Origin: Euglena gracilis
Lineage: Eukaryota; Euglenida; Euglenophyceae; Euglenales
Assembly: GCA_039621445.1 (NCBI GenBank)
Contig: CP154956.1
Location: 48,341,291-48,405,290, forward strand
Direction: 5' to 3'
DNA: 64,000 bases
The notes under the pieces were generated by a model that was not told where the DNA came from, did not search any database, and saw nothing but the letters and a program-made list of their open reading frames with translations. Positions 1-10,345 of this stretch are shown here, piece after piece; position 1 is the first letter of the stretch; each line of letters begins with the position of its first letter. Both the position numbers and the translations under genes were made by a program.

Positions 1-92
1 CTTATAAGGTTATGCAGTTTTTCAAAGGGCAAACAGACACTTGCATTCCCCCTGCCAGTTCCAGCAATGGGAACAGGGCGTTGTAAAGGTTG

Positions 93-310
93 GACCCTGG
101 GGGGGGAGTCCGCTGGACCTCCTCTCCCCCCCCCCCTGGTGGGTACCCTCAAGCACCTTGTGGGTCCCCCACCAGAGGCGGGGTTTGGCCATTTGGTCTT
201 TGTTTCGGTGTAGTGCCGAAAAATTCTGGCCCCAAAATTGGTTCCAAGAAAGTGGGTCCCGACCCCCCCAAAAAAAATCCTTGGATGGGAGCCTCTGCCC
301 CCCCCCCCGG
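93..310. repeat. Intronic hairpin-centred repeat, copy 1
   Basis: GC-run-bounded segment just upstream of the exon at 320. It contains TTCGGTGTAGTGCCGAAAAA-like pairing near 204-226, then a CCCCAAAATTGG..AAGTGGGTCCC stretch and a C run. The same order (hairpin, CCCCAAAATTG, AAAGTGGGTCCC, C-run) recurs at 4140-4335. Confidence 0.55.
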
Positions 311-319
311 GCAACGCAG

Positions 320-3300
320 GCCCTGAAGGAGCTCGAGGAGGAAGTGTTCGACTGGTCCGGTGATGATGCGTTCCTCCGCGCCGTGGAACGGGAGCTGGCC
401 CTGTGAGTGCCCTCTGCGCCCTTCTCCCCCTGTGGGACGTGTGACTCGTCTCTGGTGCTGCGTCAATGTGTTTTTTACCCACCACATTGCGCCCACTGCC
501 GACCCGGGCGTCATACGCGTACAGCACCGTATTTGTTCGTAACGACTCGCACCGTTCGATACCTTCTGTGCTTGCTGAGGAGGACTTGGTGGCATTGCAA
601 TCGTTGGCATCCTGAAACAAGCAACCCATCCCAGGGCAGTACAGAGGCTGAAGGGTGGTGCCAATTTGAAATGGCAGAAGTTGTTGAAAAACCGCAAATG
701 TGAGGAAGTTGCTGCCCCCCCCCCCCTGGATGATGACTGCTCCGGACAGTTGTTCCATCCAAGGGACGAAGCTGATTCATAATGCAACTCGGATTGTCGG
801 ATGCCTCGAGTCCTTGGTGAAACAATCTTCCTGCTATAATGTCGGCTGATGTCCACCCATAACCTGCCCCCCCCCCCCGCATCTTTGAGTCACCCCAGCA
901 GCTTCCTGTCAGACAGTTGGACAACAACTGAGCCGAGGGGGACTTCTATTTGCGGGGGGGGTTCTACGTCCACAGCTTCTCTCGGATCCGGACCATACAT
1001 CTCTTTTTGAAGCTCCCCCCGGGGGGAGGGGGGCTGCTGCAGCCAGCCCTGATTTTGGCCCCACCCAGCCGCAGCTGCACCCCCGGGGAGGGGGGGGGGC
1101 TGCTAGCCCTGATAGCCAGCCCGGTTTTGCTGAGTCAAAAAAATTTCGGTGCTTTGCGCCGAAAAATTTTCGGCTGGACCCAGCAAAAATGGGTGGTCAA
1201 AAATAGCCAAAAATGGAGCTTTGGGCGTTTTTTGGGGGGTTGTCAGATACTCATTTTTTTCCTTCAAAACTGTGTTTTGCAGGTCATTTTTTGGGGCAAC
1301 TGTCCGATTTCGGCCCAGCCCAGCCCAGGTCCAGCCGGTTCCAGCCCCCACCCCAGCTCCGGGGGGGGGGGGGGCGAGCTAGCCAGCCCAAATTTCTAGC
1401 CCCAACCCAGCAACCCCCCCCCCGGGTCCTTAAAGAGATGTGTGACCCGACCGACATTCATTCTGGCCTCCCGGAGAAGGTGCTGCGTGGCGCGTGGCCC
1501 TGCCCCACAGCGCCGCGGGGCGGATGGACCCCCGGGAGGACCAGCGGCTCCTCCCCCCGAGCCGCAAGCCCAGCGCCACCGTCGTAAAGCACAACAGCTC
1601 CTTCGTCCTCGGCAGCCGCACCCAGAAGGCCGCGGCCCGGGAGGCACCGGGGGGGGGGGGGGCGGGGGTGGCCAGCCCCCAGGTTTCCGCAGCAGTTGCA
1701 GTGCAACGGGTGAAGCACATCTCCTCACATCCCCTTGGCAGCCATTGTAGCCCTCCCCCCCCCCTCCAAAAAAAACGCCCGGCCTCATTTGGGAGTGGCT
1801 GGAAAACCACATGGCGAAGCATATTGGGGGGTTTGCTAATTACCTTTCGGAAACCAAGGATAGTCTTCTTCACATGGAGAAGTTTGGACTCAAATTTGAT
1901 TTTCTTTGAATAAGAAAAGTGCAACACAGATAGGACCCCCCAATATCACGATTTTGCTTTTACAGCAAACTGAAGCTCTAAAGTATTTTCCTTCTCCAGC
2001 TTTTTGGTATTTTTTTTTCAAAAAAAAGTAGTAAATGGGTATCCCCTCAGAAGATTCTTTGGTGCCACCCAGGTGACCTGCCGTTGTTTTTTCGGAGTGA
2101 CTGACTGGTTCTCGGATTCCGTTCCCTCCCGGGGGGGGGGTTGGCCAGAATTTGCCAAAAGTGGCCACCTGGCGCCTGAATTTTTTTGGGTCTTTTGGCC
2201 GAAATCCGTTGATCTTTGGCCATATTTGGCCGAATTTCCCCCCCAGCCCCCCCTCACACAATTATCCATATCCGTGTCCCTCTGGCCGCACGTATGGCTT
2301 CATCCCGGAGTCGAAGTTTGTGGCCAATTGGGACACGGAAGACGTCTGCGCCTGGCTGGACACTGCCCAGGCTTCGTCACTTCTGCTGACGACCACGTTG
2401 CGGCTTATGGACACTCCCTTCCCCATGCCCCTCATCCATTTTTATGGCCCGCAGAGCAGGAACGGCGGTCTGAAAAGACAGTGCCATGTGCAATGCATGT
2501 CTTTTGTTTCCTCTCCCGGTTAAAAGTTGTTCAGAGGATGTCCTGTGAGGTGACTTGTCCAGTGGGAAAGAACTTTGGGCAAGGTTCTTTCTGCCTTCTG
2601 AGGGCTACACGTACCCATCCATTTCAGTTTGTGCTTGGGTGGGGTGATTGATGTTTGACCAAAAAGGAGTGGATGGTGACATGGGCATGGCGAGCAGGTT
2701 TTGCCCAGACGGAACATAAATGACAAATGGCCCTTGATCTGAGGTCTGAGAACAAACACAGAAGATGACAAGAAGGAACATCTCCAGGTGTTCCTTCTTC
2801 AAGAAAAAACGGATGGAAAAGATAGGTCCAAAAAGACAAGCCTGTCACAGGTGAGAACCTGGAATGGCTACGTGTGGACCGCCGGGACATGAGCCTCCTG
2901 CTGGCCTCCTTCCGGTACGCCTCCAATGGCACCATTTCCAGATTCTGTGTTGCCTGCCCCCCCCCCTCCGCCCACGTGCACGTGCATGTGTGCGCGTCTG
3001 CGTGCGTCTGCGTGAATGCATGCATGTGTCTGTGTGCGCACGCGTGTGTGTCAGGGATCAGGACATCAACGGGGTGGCCCTGCTGCAACTGACCGATGCA
3101 GACTTGCGGGAGTTGGGTGCAGGCTATGCCGCAGCCATGTCTCATCGGCCACCCAAGCGCCGGGTTCCCATATAAAAACACGTGCTACGTACAACCCGAA
3201 AAGTCACGTCTCCCTTCTGGGGTCCCTCGCACGGTTGTTGTTTCTGGGGGGTTTGATATTCCGATGAAATTTCGCACCGCTTTGGGTTCTGCATTCTCAG

Positions 3301-6300
3301 GACAATAGGTCGCAAAGAACTCATGGCTGCGGTGGACAGGAAACCTTTTCGTCCTGACCCAGCGCCGTGGCCTGGCCAGGGGTGGACTCGATGGGCCACC
3401 GCAAGCAGCTGCTGGCCACCATCCAGGCGCTGCACCGCATCGGGCTGGGGGCCGTGCTGATGGAGACGGCGCTGCCCTCCGGCTCCGTCGCCGGCGCGAC
3501 GTTCAACCTGTGCAGCGCCGTCATCGGGGCAGGCCGGGCGGCCCCCTGAACCCCGTCGCCCGCGGCAACTCCCACCTTCGGGTTTTCTGCTTCGGGGGGG
3601 TGGCACCTGTCCTCTCCCCCCACCTCCGCTGCTGCGCCGTGGCGAAGGGGGTCGCCCGCGGGCGGCGCGCTGTCCCTGCCATACGCCTTCGCCCAGGCGG
3701 GGGTGCTGCTGACGATGGCGCTGCTCATCCTCGCCGCCGTCGCCACCGTCCACACCATCCGCCTCCTCATCTTCGTCTTCGAGAACAGCGCCACCCGCAC
3801 GCCCAGGCTCCTCCCGCCTGCCCCCCCTCCCCTGGTCGTTCCGACCCCCACACTCCACGTGGGCAAGGAAGGCACCTGGATCCGTTCGAGGACTCCATCG
3901 AGGGCCTGGCCGGTGTGTCCATTCTCTGTCCCCTGCTTTGTCCCCCTCCTGGTTCAAAGATTTGTTTGTGTTTCGTGACCCGGGGGGGATGGGGACGGGG
4001 GGGACATGAGTTTGTTCCCAATTGAGTGGACCCGTCCACTAAGTTGAACAACAGGGAGGGTCTTGGACTAGAGTAAGCGGTGTGTTGTCGCAGTGAAGGA
4101 GACCCTAAATAAATAAAAGGCACCAAACAAACAGCCACAGTGCACAGAGGGGGTGGGTGGGTCCCGGCTGACCCGCCCTAGGGAGGTCGGGCCGAGTGGG
4201 TACCCCACCGTTGTTCTATTTTCGGCGCAAGGCGCCGAAAAAGATTTTGCACCCCAAAATTGACCCCCAAAAGTGGGTCCCCTGAGCCCCCCCCCCCCTC
4301 CCCGGGGGCCCCCCAAGGGGTGGGTGGGTGGGTCTGGACCATACCATAGCTTCAGGTCTGTCGGACCCCCTCTTAGTTGCACTAAGGCTTCTTGTCTGTT
4401 TATGGCCAGCGCAAACTTCGCTTCTGGCCCAATTGTGTGGTGAGTGGCCAGGGACCCCTTACACCAGTACTCTTTTGTTGCTCCCCCTGGCTGGGTGAGT
4501 AACTCTGGTGTAATTCCAGCGCGGGGACATACACTCACCTTGTGTGGTTGGTGTGGTTCCCATGGGTGGGTCTACACCCTTGCGCCCCGGTGTCGGACCC
4601 CCCCCCCCCGGGGTGACTGACCGGTTTTTTTCGGAGTGACTGACTGGTTTTTATGCTTCAGACCCCCCCCCAAGGGTGGGGTCGGCCAGGATTCGACACC
4701 CGATTTTTTTTGGATTTTTGACCAAAATCCTTTCATTTTTGGGCCATTTTTTTGCTGAGTGACAAAAGTGACCAACCCCCCCCCCCACGCACCCACAGCA
4801 CAGGGGGGGGGGGTGGGAGGTGGGAACTGGTGACTGGTTTTGAAAGTGACTGAGTGGTTTTTTTTTGAACCCCCCCCTCCCCCCGTCCTAAAACCCCCTG
4901 GACGTGTTTGTGTTGCTCGAACTGCAATGATTTGCACTCACTCAATGTTCCTCAATCGCGATTGTTGGCAATTGTTGCCTCTGGCCAGGGGAGTTAATAA
5001 TATCTGACAATGATATTTTGGGGGAGTTATCAGCACACCAGCGATCCACGTGCATTGCTCTTATTTCACTGTTTCAGAGAACGTGGCAGACGTTCTGGAA
5101 AATGACCCAATTCCCGCAAATTGGAACAAGCGTCTTCATTCTTCTGCAAAACCGGGATTTCTTGACTCGGAGAAAATCGCCACGTCAAACCATGTATGTT
5201 GTGATTCGGGTTCGTGCGTGTGTTGTGGACAGCCCGGGAGGGGTGAGTGGCCCACCCGCTGTGGCCTGACCGCCGATTCCCTCGGCGCAGGGCCCAAGGT
5301 GGCGACGGCGGTGGAGGTGCTGTCCATTCTGTTCTGCTTTGGCTGCGCTGTGCTCAGGGGCCAGGAGGGACGTCATCCATCCCCTCTCTCAAGCAGACTC
5401 CCCGAGCTCTTTCTCCCCCTGTCCTCCTGTTCAATGCTCTTGTGACCTGCCGTCTGAATTTTATCAACCTTGTGTGTTCTCTGCCCACTCTGCCCACTCT
5501 GGCTGAACCATCCTCGGGAAAATGAAAGCGCTGTTCCCCCCATTTTTTAAAAAAGATTTCTTCTGGACGCTTTTTTTATGAGGATGGGCCGGGTCACGGT
5601 ACTAATTAGTGCCGTGGGGTGAGAGGAATTCTTTCCGTCGCCTTCACAACCAGGGATTTTTTTAAGTTTGGACCCCCGGGGGGGAGGGGGGGGGAGGGTG
5701 GGTGGGTCCGCCGGACCCCTCCCCCCCCCCGGGGGGGGGCCCCCCCCGGCGGGGGGTGGGATATACTTTTCGGCGTTAGCACTTTTCGCGATTTTCGGCG
5801 GCCATTTTTTGTGGGTCCCCCGGGACCCCCTCCCCCCCCCCCCCCCGGGGGGGCCCCCCCCCCCGGGGGGGGGGGGGGGGGGGGGGGCCCCCCCCTCCCC
5901 CCCCCCCGGTCTTAAAAAAACCCCTGTTCACAACCTCTGCCTGCGGCATACATCGTGGTGCTTGGCGACTCCCTCACGGCGCTGCTGGAGTGGTTCCAGC
6001 TGGACCTCAACCCCCTGTGGCCCACGCTGGGCATCGCCTTCTTCTGCCCAGGCTTCTTTTCAGGAAGGCTGCACTCCTCCCCTGTGGGGGTGCTTTGGGT
6101 CTATTCAGGGTGGGGGGGGCTTTATGACCCTTTGGGGGGATGTTGGGGTTTGGGTTGGGGGTAGCGATAGCACCCCTGGTGAGGGGGGGGGGGCACGAAA
6201 ATCGGACCAGACCAATCCTGACCCCCCCGGGCAGTGCCATGGCCTGCACCCTTCCCTTGGTGTGTCGGTTCTAAAAACAAACAAACAAACAAGCAGCCTG

Positions 6301-7742
6301 CCTCCGCCTGCTGCCCCCGTCTTGCTTCCGCCACATCGACGCCCTGCGCGTCGGGAGCCTGCTGGGCATGGCCGCCATCTCGTACGTCGTATGGACCACC
6401 GTCAACGTGGCGCTCGGGACCCCTTCGTCCGCCGCCCTCCCCGCCCGCCACCGGCCGGAGCTGGTCCGCCTCGACTTCACCACCTGCGCCGCGATGCCCA
6501 TCGTGCTCTTTGCCTACTCCTGCCAGGCCTGCCCATCTGCCATGCCATGCTGAGTTGGAGTGAGTGGTGTGGTTTTGACGCATGGTTGGACCTTGACCCT
6601 CCTGTCGCGGTAGGTCAACGTGTGGCCAATCTACGATGAGCTGAAGGCAGGGGAGGACATTGAGAAGCGGAAGACCATGATGATGACGGCCAGTTATTTC
6701 TCCATCATGTTCAGGTGTGCCTGACTGCCCCAATGCACACATCAAGATCAACTGTGGATTTGACTTCGGAATTGTTTTGCCCTCTCCCAATACAACAATG
6801 AGGTGCAAAGTGTCTGATTTGAAGTGTTGGGCTCGCGTTTTTTTCATTATTTTTTTTTGTGTCCAACTCTCTGTCCCAGTGCTTGTCTGTCGATGTGAAA
6901 ACATTTTATTTTGAAATTGACCAGGAGGTGTGCTTTATAACCAGCAACCCCAAAACGTGTCACCCCCCAGGGTTCTAAACTTCTCGCCCGCCAACCCACT
7001 ACCTCCCTGGTGTTTTTCTTTGAAAGGGAACCTTGAGCTAATATGACATGGCGTTCTGGTTCTGGAATGCCAAATGGTGTACCGCAAAGGACAACGTGAC
7101 CCGATTTGACAGATAGGTGGAACAACAAGGATAACCCCCTGCCTCCCCACAAGGTTTTTAAAAAGGAATCTGGTTCGACTTTGGTCGGTTGGGTCAAGCA
7201 TCCTTCTTTTTTTAAAAAAAGGTTGCCCACGGGGGCTGGAAATGGCTTGCTCGGCAGACACCGGGACGCAAAACTGACACCCCATGGGGGGTACCAAGTG
7301 TGGGCAGATACCCCACAGCACAAGGCACCGCCCCGAGGTTGGTAAAGAAGAACCTGGTCCACCCCGCATGTTCGGGATATCGTCCAGGTTTTCACATCTG
7401 GAAACCGGGCAGGGTGCCCATTTGTCCCCCTCTCTCCAGCCTAGTGGCTTACACGGTGGTGGGGTACTTCGGGTACTACAGCTTCGGCCGGACGGTCCAG
7501 GGCAATGTCATCAAGAATTTCGATACCACGGACGCATCCTACACCTCCCTCTGCATGATCCTCAGCGTCTTCGCTGCTTTTCCGATGAATTTCTACCCCA
7601 TGCGGCAGGTGCAATGGATGTTTGCCAGTTGTGACGAAAGTCTTTCATTGTGCAATCTGAGCATTTTTGCATTCTTGCCTCAATGTGCAGGAATATATTG
7701 AACAAGGCGAATTTTTGTCTTTGTTAATCTGTGCAGAAAGGT

Positions 7743-7808
<66 letters not shown>

Positions 7809-9288
7809 CTGTCTGTGTGTGTGCGCACGTGTGGGTGGGTGGGCGGGTGTGTTTATGTTTGTGTGTGTGGGTCTGGGTGCGTGTGCATGCATGCGTGCGT
7901 GAGTCCGTGCATTTGTATGGGTATCGGTTTGGTTGGGCTGTCACAGGCCATCAACCAGCTGCTATACAAGCGCAACGCCTCGAAACTGGCAATGCGGCAC
8001 GGCCGGATCTACCCCGTGCCCAGGCCGGAATGGATGCTGGGTAGGGTGCCCCCCCCCCCATCCGCGCACAACAATGGGCCCAGAAAATCCCCTCAGCTGG
8101 AGGGGACCCTACCCACTCCTGGGATGGGCCAGCACTGGATCCCCAGTCCTCCAGTCGATTTTTTTTTTCAGCCAACAGCTCACCCCCCCTGCCCGGGTTC
8201 TGCTGAAACACAGTTGGGGCTAGCCCTGTGCAACTGAGCTGAGTTGACATTTTTTCAACACGAAGCGTTGATAACTTTGGTAAGAAGGGCCCAATTTTGA
8301 CAAACATTGGAAAGTTTGGGGGGGATGTCACCTCCAATTTTTGGCTGAAGTATCCTTCTGGTTGTGTGGTTTTGCCAATTTTGGGGCGTTTCTGACGGCT
8401 CAACCTGGCAGCTGGCTGGACTGGACCCCCCATGGGGGTGGGGGTCGAGCCAACACCTTTTTCCAGCTGGCCGGCTGGACCCCTCCCCGGGGTCCTTGGG
8501 AAAATCCTTGACTGGGGGTGGTGCCCGGTGCCATCCAGCGGCCTGGCGGGGCTGCGGGACCCGACCGCCCACTTCCTGCAGACCCTCAGCCTCGTCGCCG
8601 CCATCGTCCTACTCGGCGTGTTCGTGCCCCGGCTGAACTTCGTCTTCCAGCTCATCGGTTCCCTCGTCTCCTCTGCCCGGGGCCCGGGGGGGGGGGGGGG
8701 GGTCCCGTCAGCAGAAATGGGTCGCCGATTCTCCTGCGTTGAGAGCCCGAGCGACCTCCGCCCTGTTCAACTTTTGCCTGCCTCGGCCCTGCCCCACCTT
8801 GTGTTTCATCCTGCCGGCGTACCTCGCCATCCTGGTGGAATTGCAGTCAGGTGGAGACTCTCCCTTCGCCCCCCCACCCACACACATGCACACACACACG
8901 CACCGACGCACCAAGAGCGCAGTCTCCTGCGCATGCACGGAAGCACACACACATGCACGAACCGTGTGAGTGAATGCATGTGCGAACCTACGCACATATA
9001 TGCACGCACACGAACACACACACACACTCACTCACTCACTCACTCACTCACTCACTCACTCATTCACTCATCTATTCACAAGCTCATACACAGACACCAC
9101 ACACGATCTCACATGCACGCGTGCATGCATTGGCGATCCTGCCTGCTGCCGAAAGGACCCATCGATAGCGCGTCCTGGTCCACAACCTGGGAGCGGTCGC
9201 CCTCATCCTGTTTGGAGTGAGTGTGGCCATCCTGGGCACCGCGGTGCGCAGGGCCCCCTCTCGCTGGGATCCCCCCCCCAGGTACTGA
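320..9288 (+). CDS. SAM domain - AAAP amino-acid transporter fusion (multi-exon, 5' end probably outside window)
   Basis: Spliced gene reconstructed from exon phases and family motifs. Exons, approximate: 320-402, 1511-~1640, ~2284-2365, 2851-2914, 3055-3116, 3380-~3532, ~3661-3800, ~3874-3912, 5291-5352, ~5946-6047, ~6299-6526, 6614-6714, 7440-7608, 7947-8040, ~8539-8677, ~8761-8846, ~9169-9288 (TGA). The 3380-3532 exon carries both the end of the SAM domain (LGVDSMGHRKQLLATIQAL) and the first transporter helix (FNLCSAVIGAG), so the fusion does not rest on joining distant exons. The transporter shows AAAP hallmarks: IGAG..LSLPYA in helix 1, CFGCAV..YIVVLGDSLTALL, PIVLFAYSCQ followed by VNVWPIYDELK, and several further hydrophobic segments. 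It is probably a membrane amino-acid/auxin-permease-family carrier; the substrate cannot be read from sequence. Several joins are clean GT-AG (2914/3055, 3116/3380, 3912/5291, 6714/7440, 7608/7947). Others look GC-AG or are ambiguous because a short direct repeat spans the join. Exons 320-402 and 1511-1640 are phase-compatible with each other, but their link to the SAM exons is less certain. Confidence 0.75.
1018..1400. repeat. Intronic G/C-run block with diverged hairpin repeat, copy 2
   Basis: Lies in the intron between exons 320-402 and 1511-1640. Repeated GGGGGGCTGCTxxAGCC blocks flank a hairpin core near 1145-1170 (TTCGGTGC..GCGCCGAAAA) and further G runs. It is a looser relative of the copies at 93-310 and 4140-4335. 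Confidence 0.4.
2090..2275. repeat. Intronic repeat, second family, copy A
   Basis: Begins TTTTCGGAGTGACTGACTGG, then a G run, GGCCAG, and alternating TTTTGGCC/GGCCAAA stretches ending in a C run. The same phrase order occurs at 4605-4790. Both lie in introns of the transporter gene. Confidence 0.5.
2284..3460 (+). other. SAM (sterile alpha motif) domain exons of the transporter gene
   Basis: Four exons build one SAM domain of about 65-70 residues: a first part containing NWDTEDVCAWLD (around 2330-2362), a second with LEWLRVDRRDMSLLLASF (2851-2914), a third with DINGVALLQLTDADLRELG (3055-3116) and the end in 3380-3440 (GHRKQLLATIQAL). The order W..EDV..WL, F...DING..LL.LT..DL.ELG, GHR..LL..I matches the SAM consensus helix by helix. 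Phases agree: TTC CG|G GAT at the second join and TTG G|GG GTG at the third, both with GT-AG borders. SAM domains usually form homo- or hetero-oligomers through end-helix/mid-loop contacts. Here the domain would sit in the cytosolic N-terminal part just before helix 1, so clustering or scaffold docking of the carrier is a reasonable inference. Confidence 0.75.
4140..4335. repeat. Intronic hairpin-centred repeat, copy 3
   Basis: Within intron 3913-5290. Near-perfect hairpin TTCGGCGC-AAG-GCGCCGAA at about 4220-4240, followed by CACCCCAAAATTGACCCCC, AAAAGTGGGTCCC and a long C run, with GGGTGGGTGGGT on both sides. Clear relative of 93-310. Confidence 0.55.
4605..4790. repeat. Intronic repeat, second family, copy B
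   Basis: Contains TTTTCGGAGTGACTGACTGG, a C run, GGTCGGCCAGGATTCG and TTTTTTGGATTTTTGACC, in the same order as 2090-2275. A half copy (GTGACTGACCGG) directly precedes it. Confidence 0.5.
5660..5915. repeat. Extreme G/C homopolymer block in an intron, copy 4 of the hairpin repeat
   Basis: Alternating long C and G runs that could pair with each other surround a core TTTTCGGCG..CGATTTTCGGCGGCC and GTGGGTCCCCCGGGACCCCC. It sits between exons 5291-5352 and 5946-6047. Homopolymer lengths here may be assembly-uncertain. Confidence 0.5.
7748..7830. repeat. (CT)n(GT)n microsatellite in intron
   Basis: About 29 nt of CT followed by about 30 nt of GT in the intron between exons 7440-7608 and 7947-8040. 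Simple sequence; GT/GC-rich DNA continues to about 7905. Confidence 0.9.
8870..9125. repeat. (CA)n/(ACTC)n simple-sequence intron
   Basis: The last intron of the transporter gene is built of CACACA, CACGCA and a perfect ACTC tetranucleotide run (about 9025-9065). It ends before the terminal exon. Confidence 0.85.
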
Positions 9289-10345
9289 TGATGGCAAAGT
9301 GAACCTCCCACCCAGCTGAGGACGATGTCGGCAGGCTGAGGTTTTGGAGTGCAAAATGGATGGCGGTAAAGCAGCAACAAATACGGACCATAAATTTGGC
9401 GGTTAAGATAGCCTGGAAGTCAGAGGCATGCCCTTTGCCAACAGAACCTGGATGGGGTTGTGGCGGCAACCGTTCTCTTTTAGTGGCGCCCAGTGCGGCG
9501 CTGCGGCGCCAACACGGGACCCCTCCACTGCCGCCCCCTAACCCAAAGTAACCCTTCGCGACCACCGTCGGCGTTGTGCACGGACTCCCGGCCGCACGCC
9601 CGGAACAGGCCACACCTCGCTGGGCGATGTGCATCGTGTGCCCGGCCGCTGAATGCATCTGCGTCACCGGAGGGGACCACGGAGAGTTCCAGCCCCCCAA
9701 AAAACCTTCCCAGCCAGCAGCCTTTTTCCAGCCCATGGCCGAAATCGCTCCATTGCCGCCCGAAGGATGGTGCCTTGTGGGCGAATTTGGCTGGAAATGT
9801 GTCGAACTCAAATTGTCTGTCAGATTGTGGACCTCAGAATCGAATTCCATAATTAAAAGAATAATTTATGGTTTGCGGGTAGGTTGCAGTTTCATTTGCG
9901 GGGCGGGGGGCTTCGTTTTACCGCAGGTTTGGTTCAGTTTCAGCCAATGGGAAAGGTGCCATTTCTACGAGCCTTTTTCCACCCAACCCATATTTTGGGT
10001 TGGCTGGGTTTTTGAGCGATGTCCTGGCTGTCAGTGAATGGTCTTCTCCCTGGGGTGACGGGCCGAGGAATAATAAAATCATGGTATTACAGATTTCCAG
10101 CTCTCCGCCTGTGTCTGCGCCACCGAAAATGGACAGTTGCGCCGAAAATGGATGAATCAACAGAACTTTCTGTTCTGATGCACGCCGTAGGCCGTTGTGA
10201 ACCTCGGACGGCTTGCACCGGCTTGCACACCACAACAGCGCTGCACCGTTTGTCCAGCAGAAACGGGGTTGGGTCATCCGACCCACTGCACCTCCGGACC
10301 GCCGTGGCTGCCTCTGCCTCCCGGCCCCATCTGCGCCAAGGGACC
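9289..10345. other. Intergenic region between transporter and SF-assemblin genes
   Basis: No convincing gene. It contains GGCGCC-rich short palindromes near 9490-9515 and a pyrimidine/AT-mixed stretch at 9840-9980. Because the genes on both sides run on the plus strand, it must hold the terminator of the first and the promoter of the second, but I recognise no specific site. Confidence 0.4.

Noticed and set aside
7645-7944. Thr/His-rich open frames in the 7.7-kb region
   Set aside because: Produced by the (CT)n(GT)n microsatellite inside an intron.
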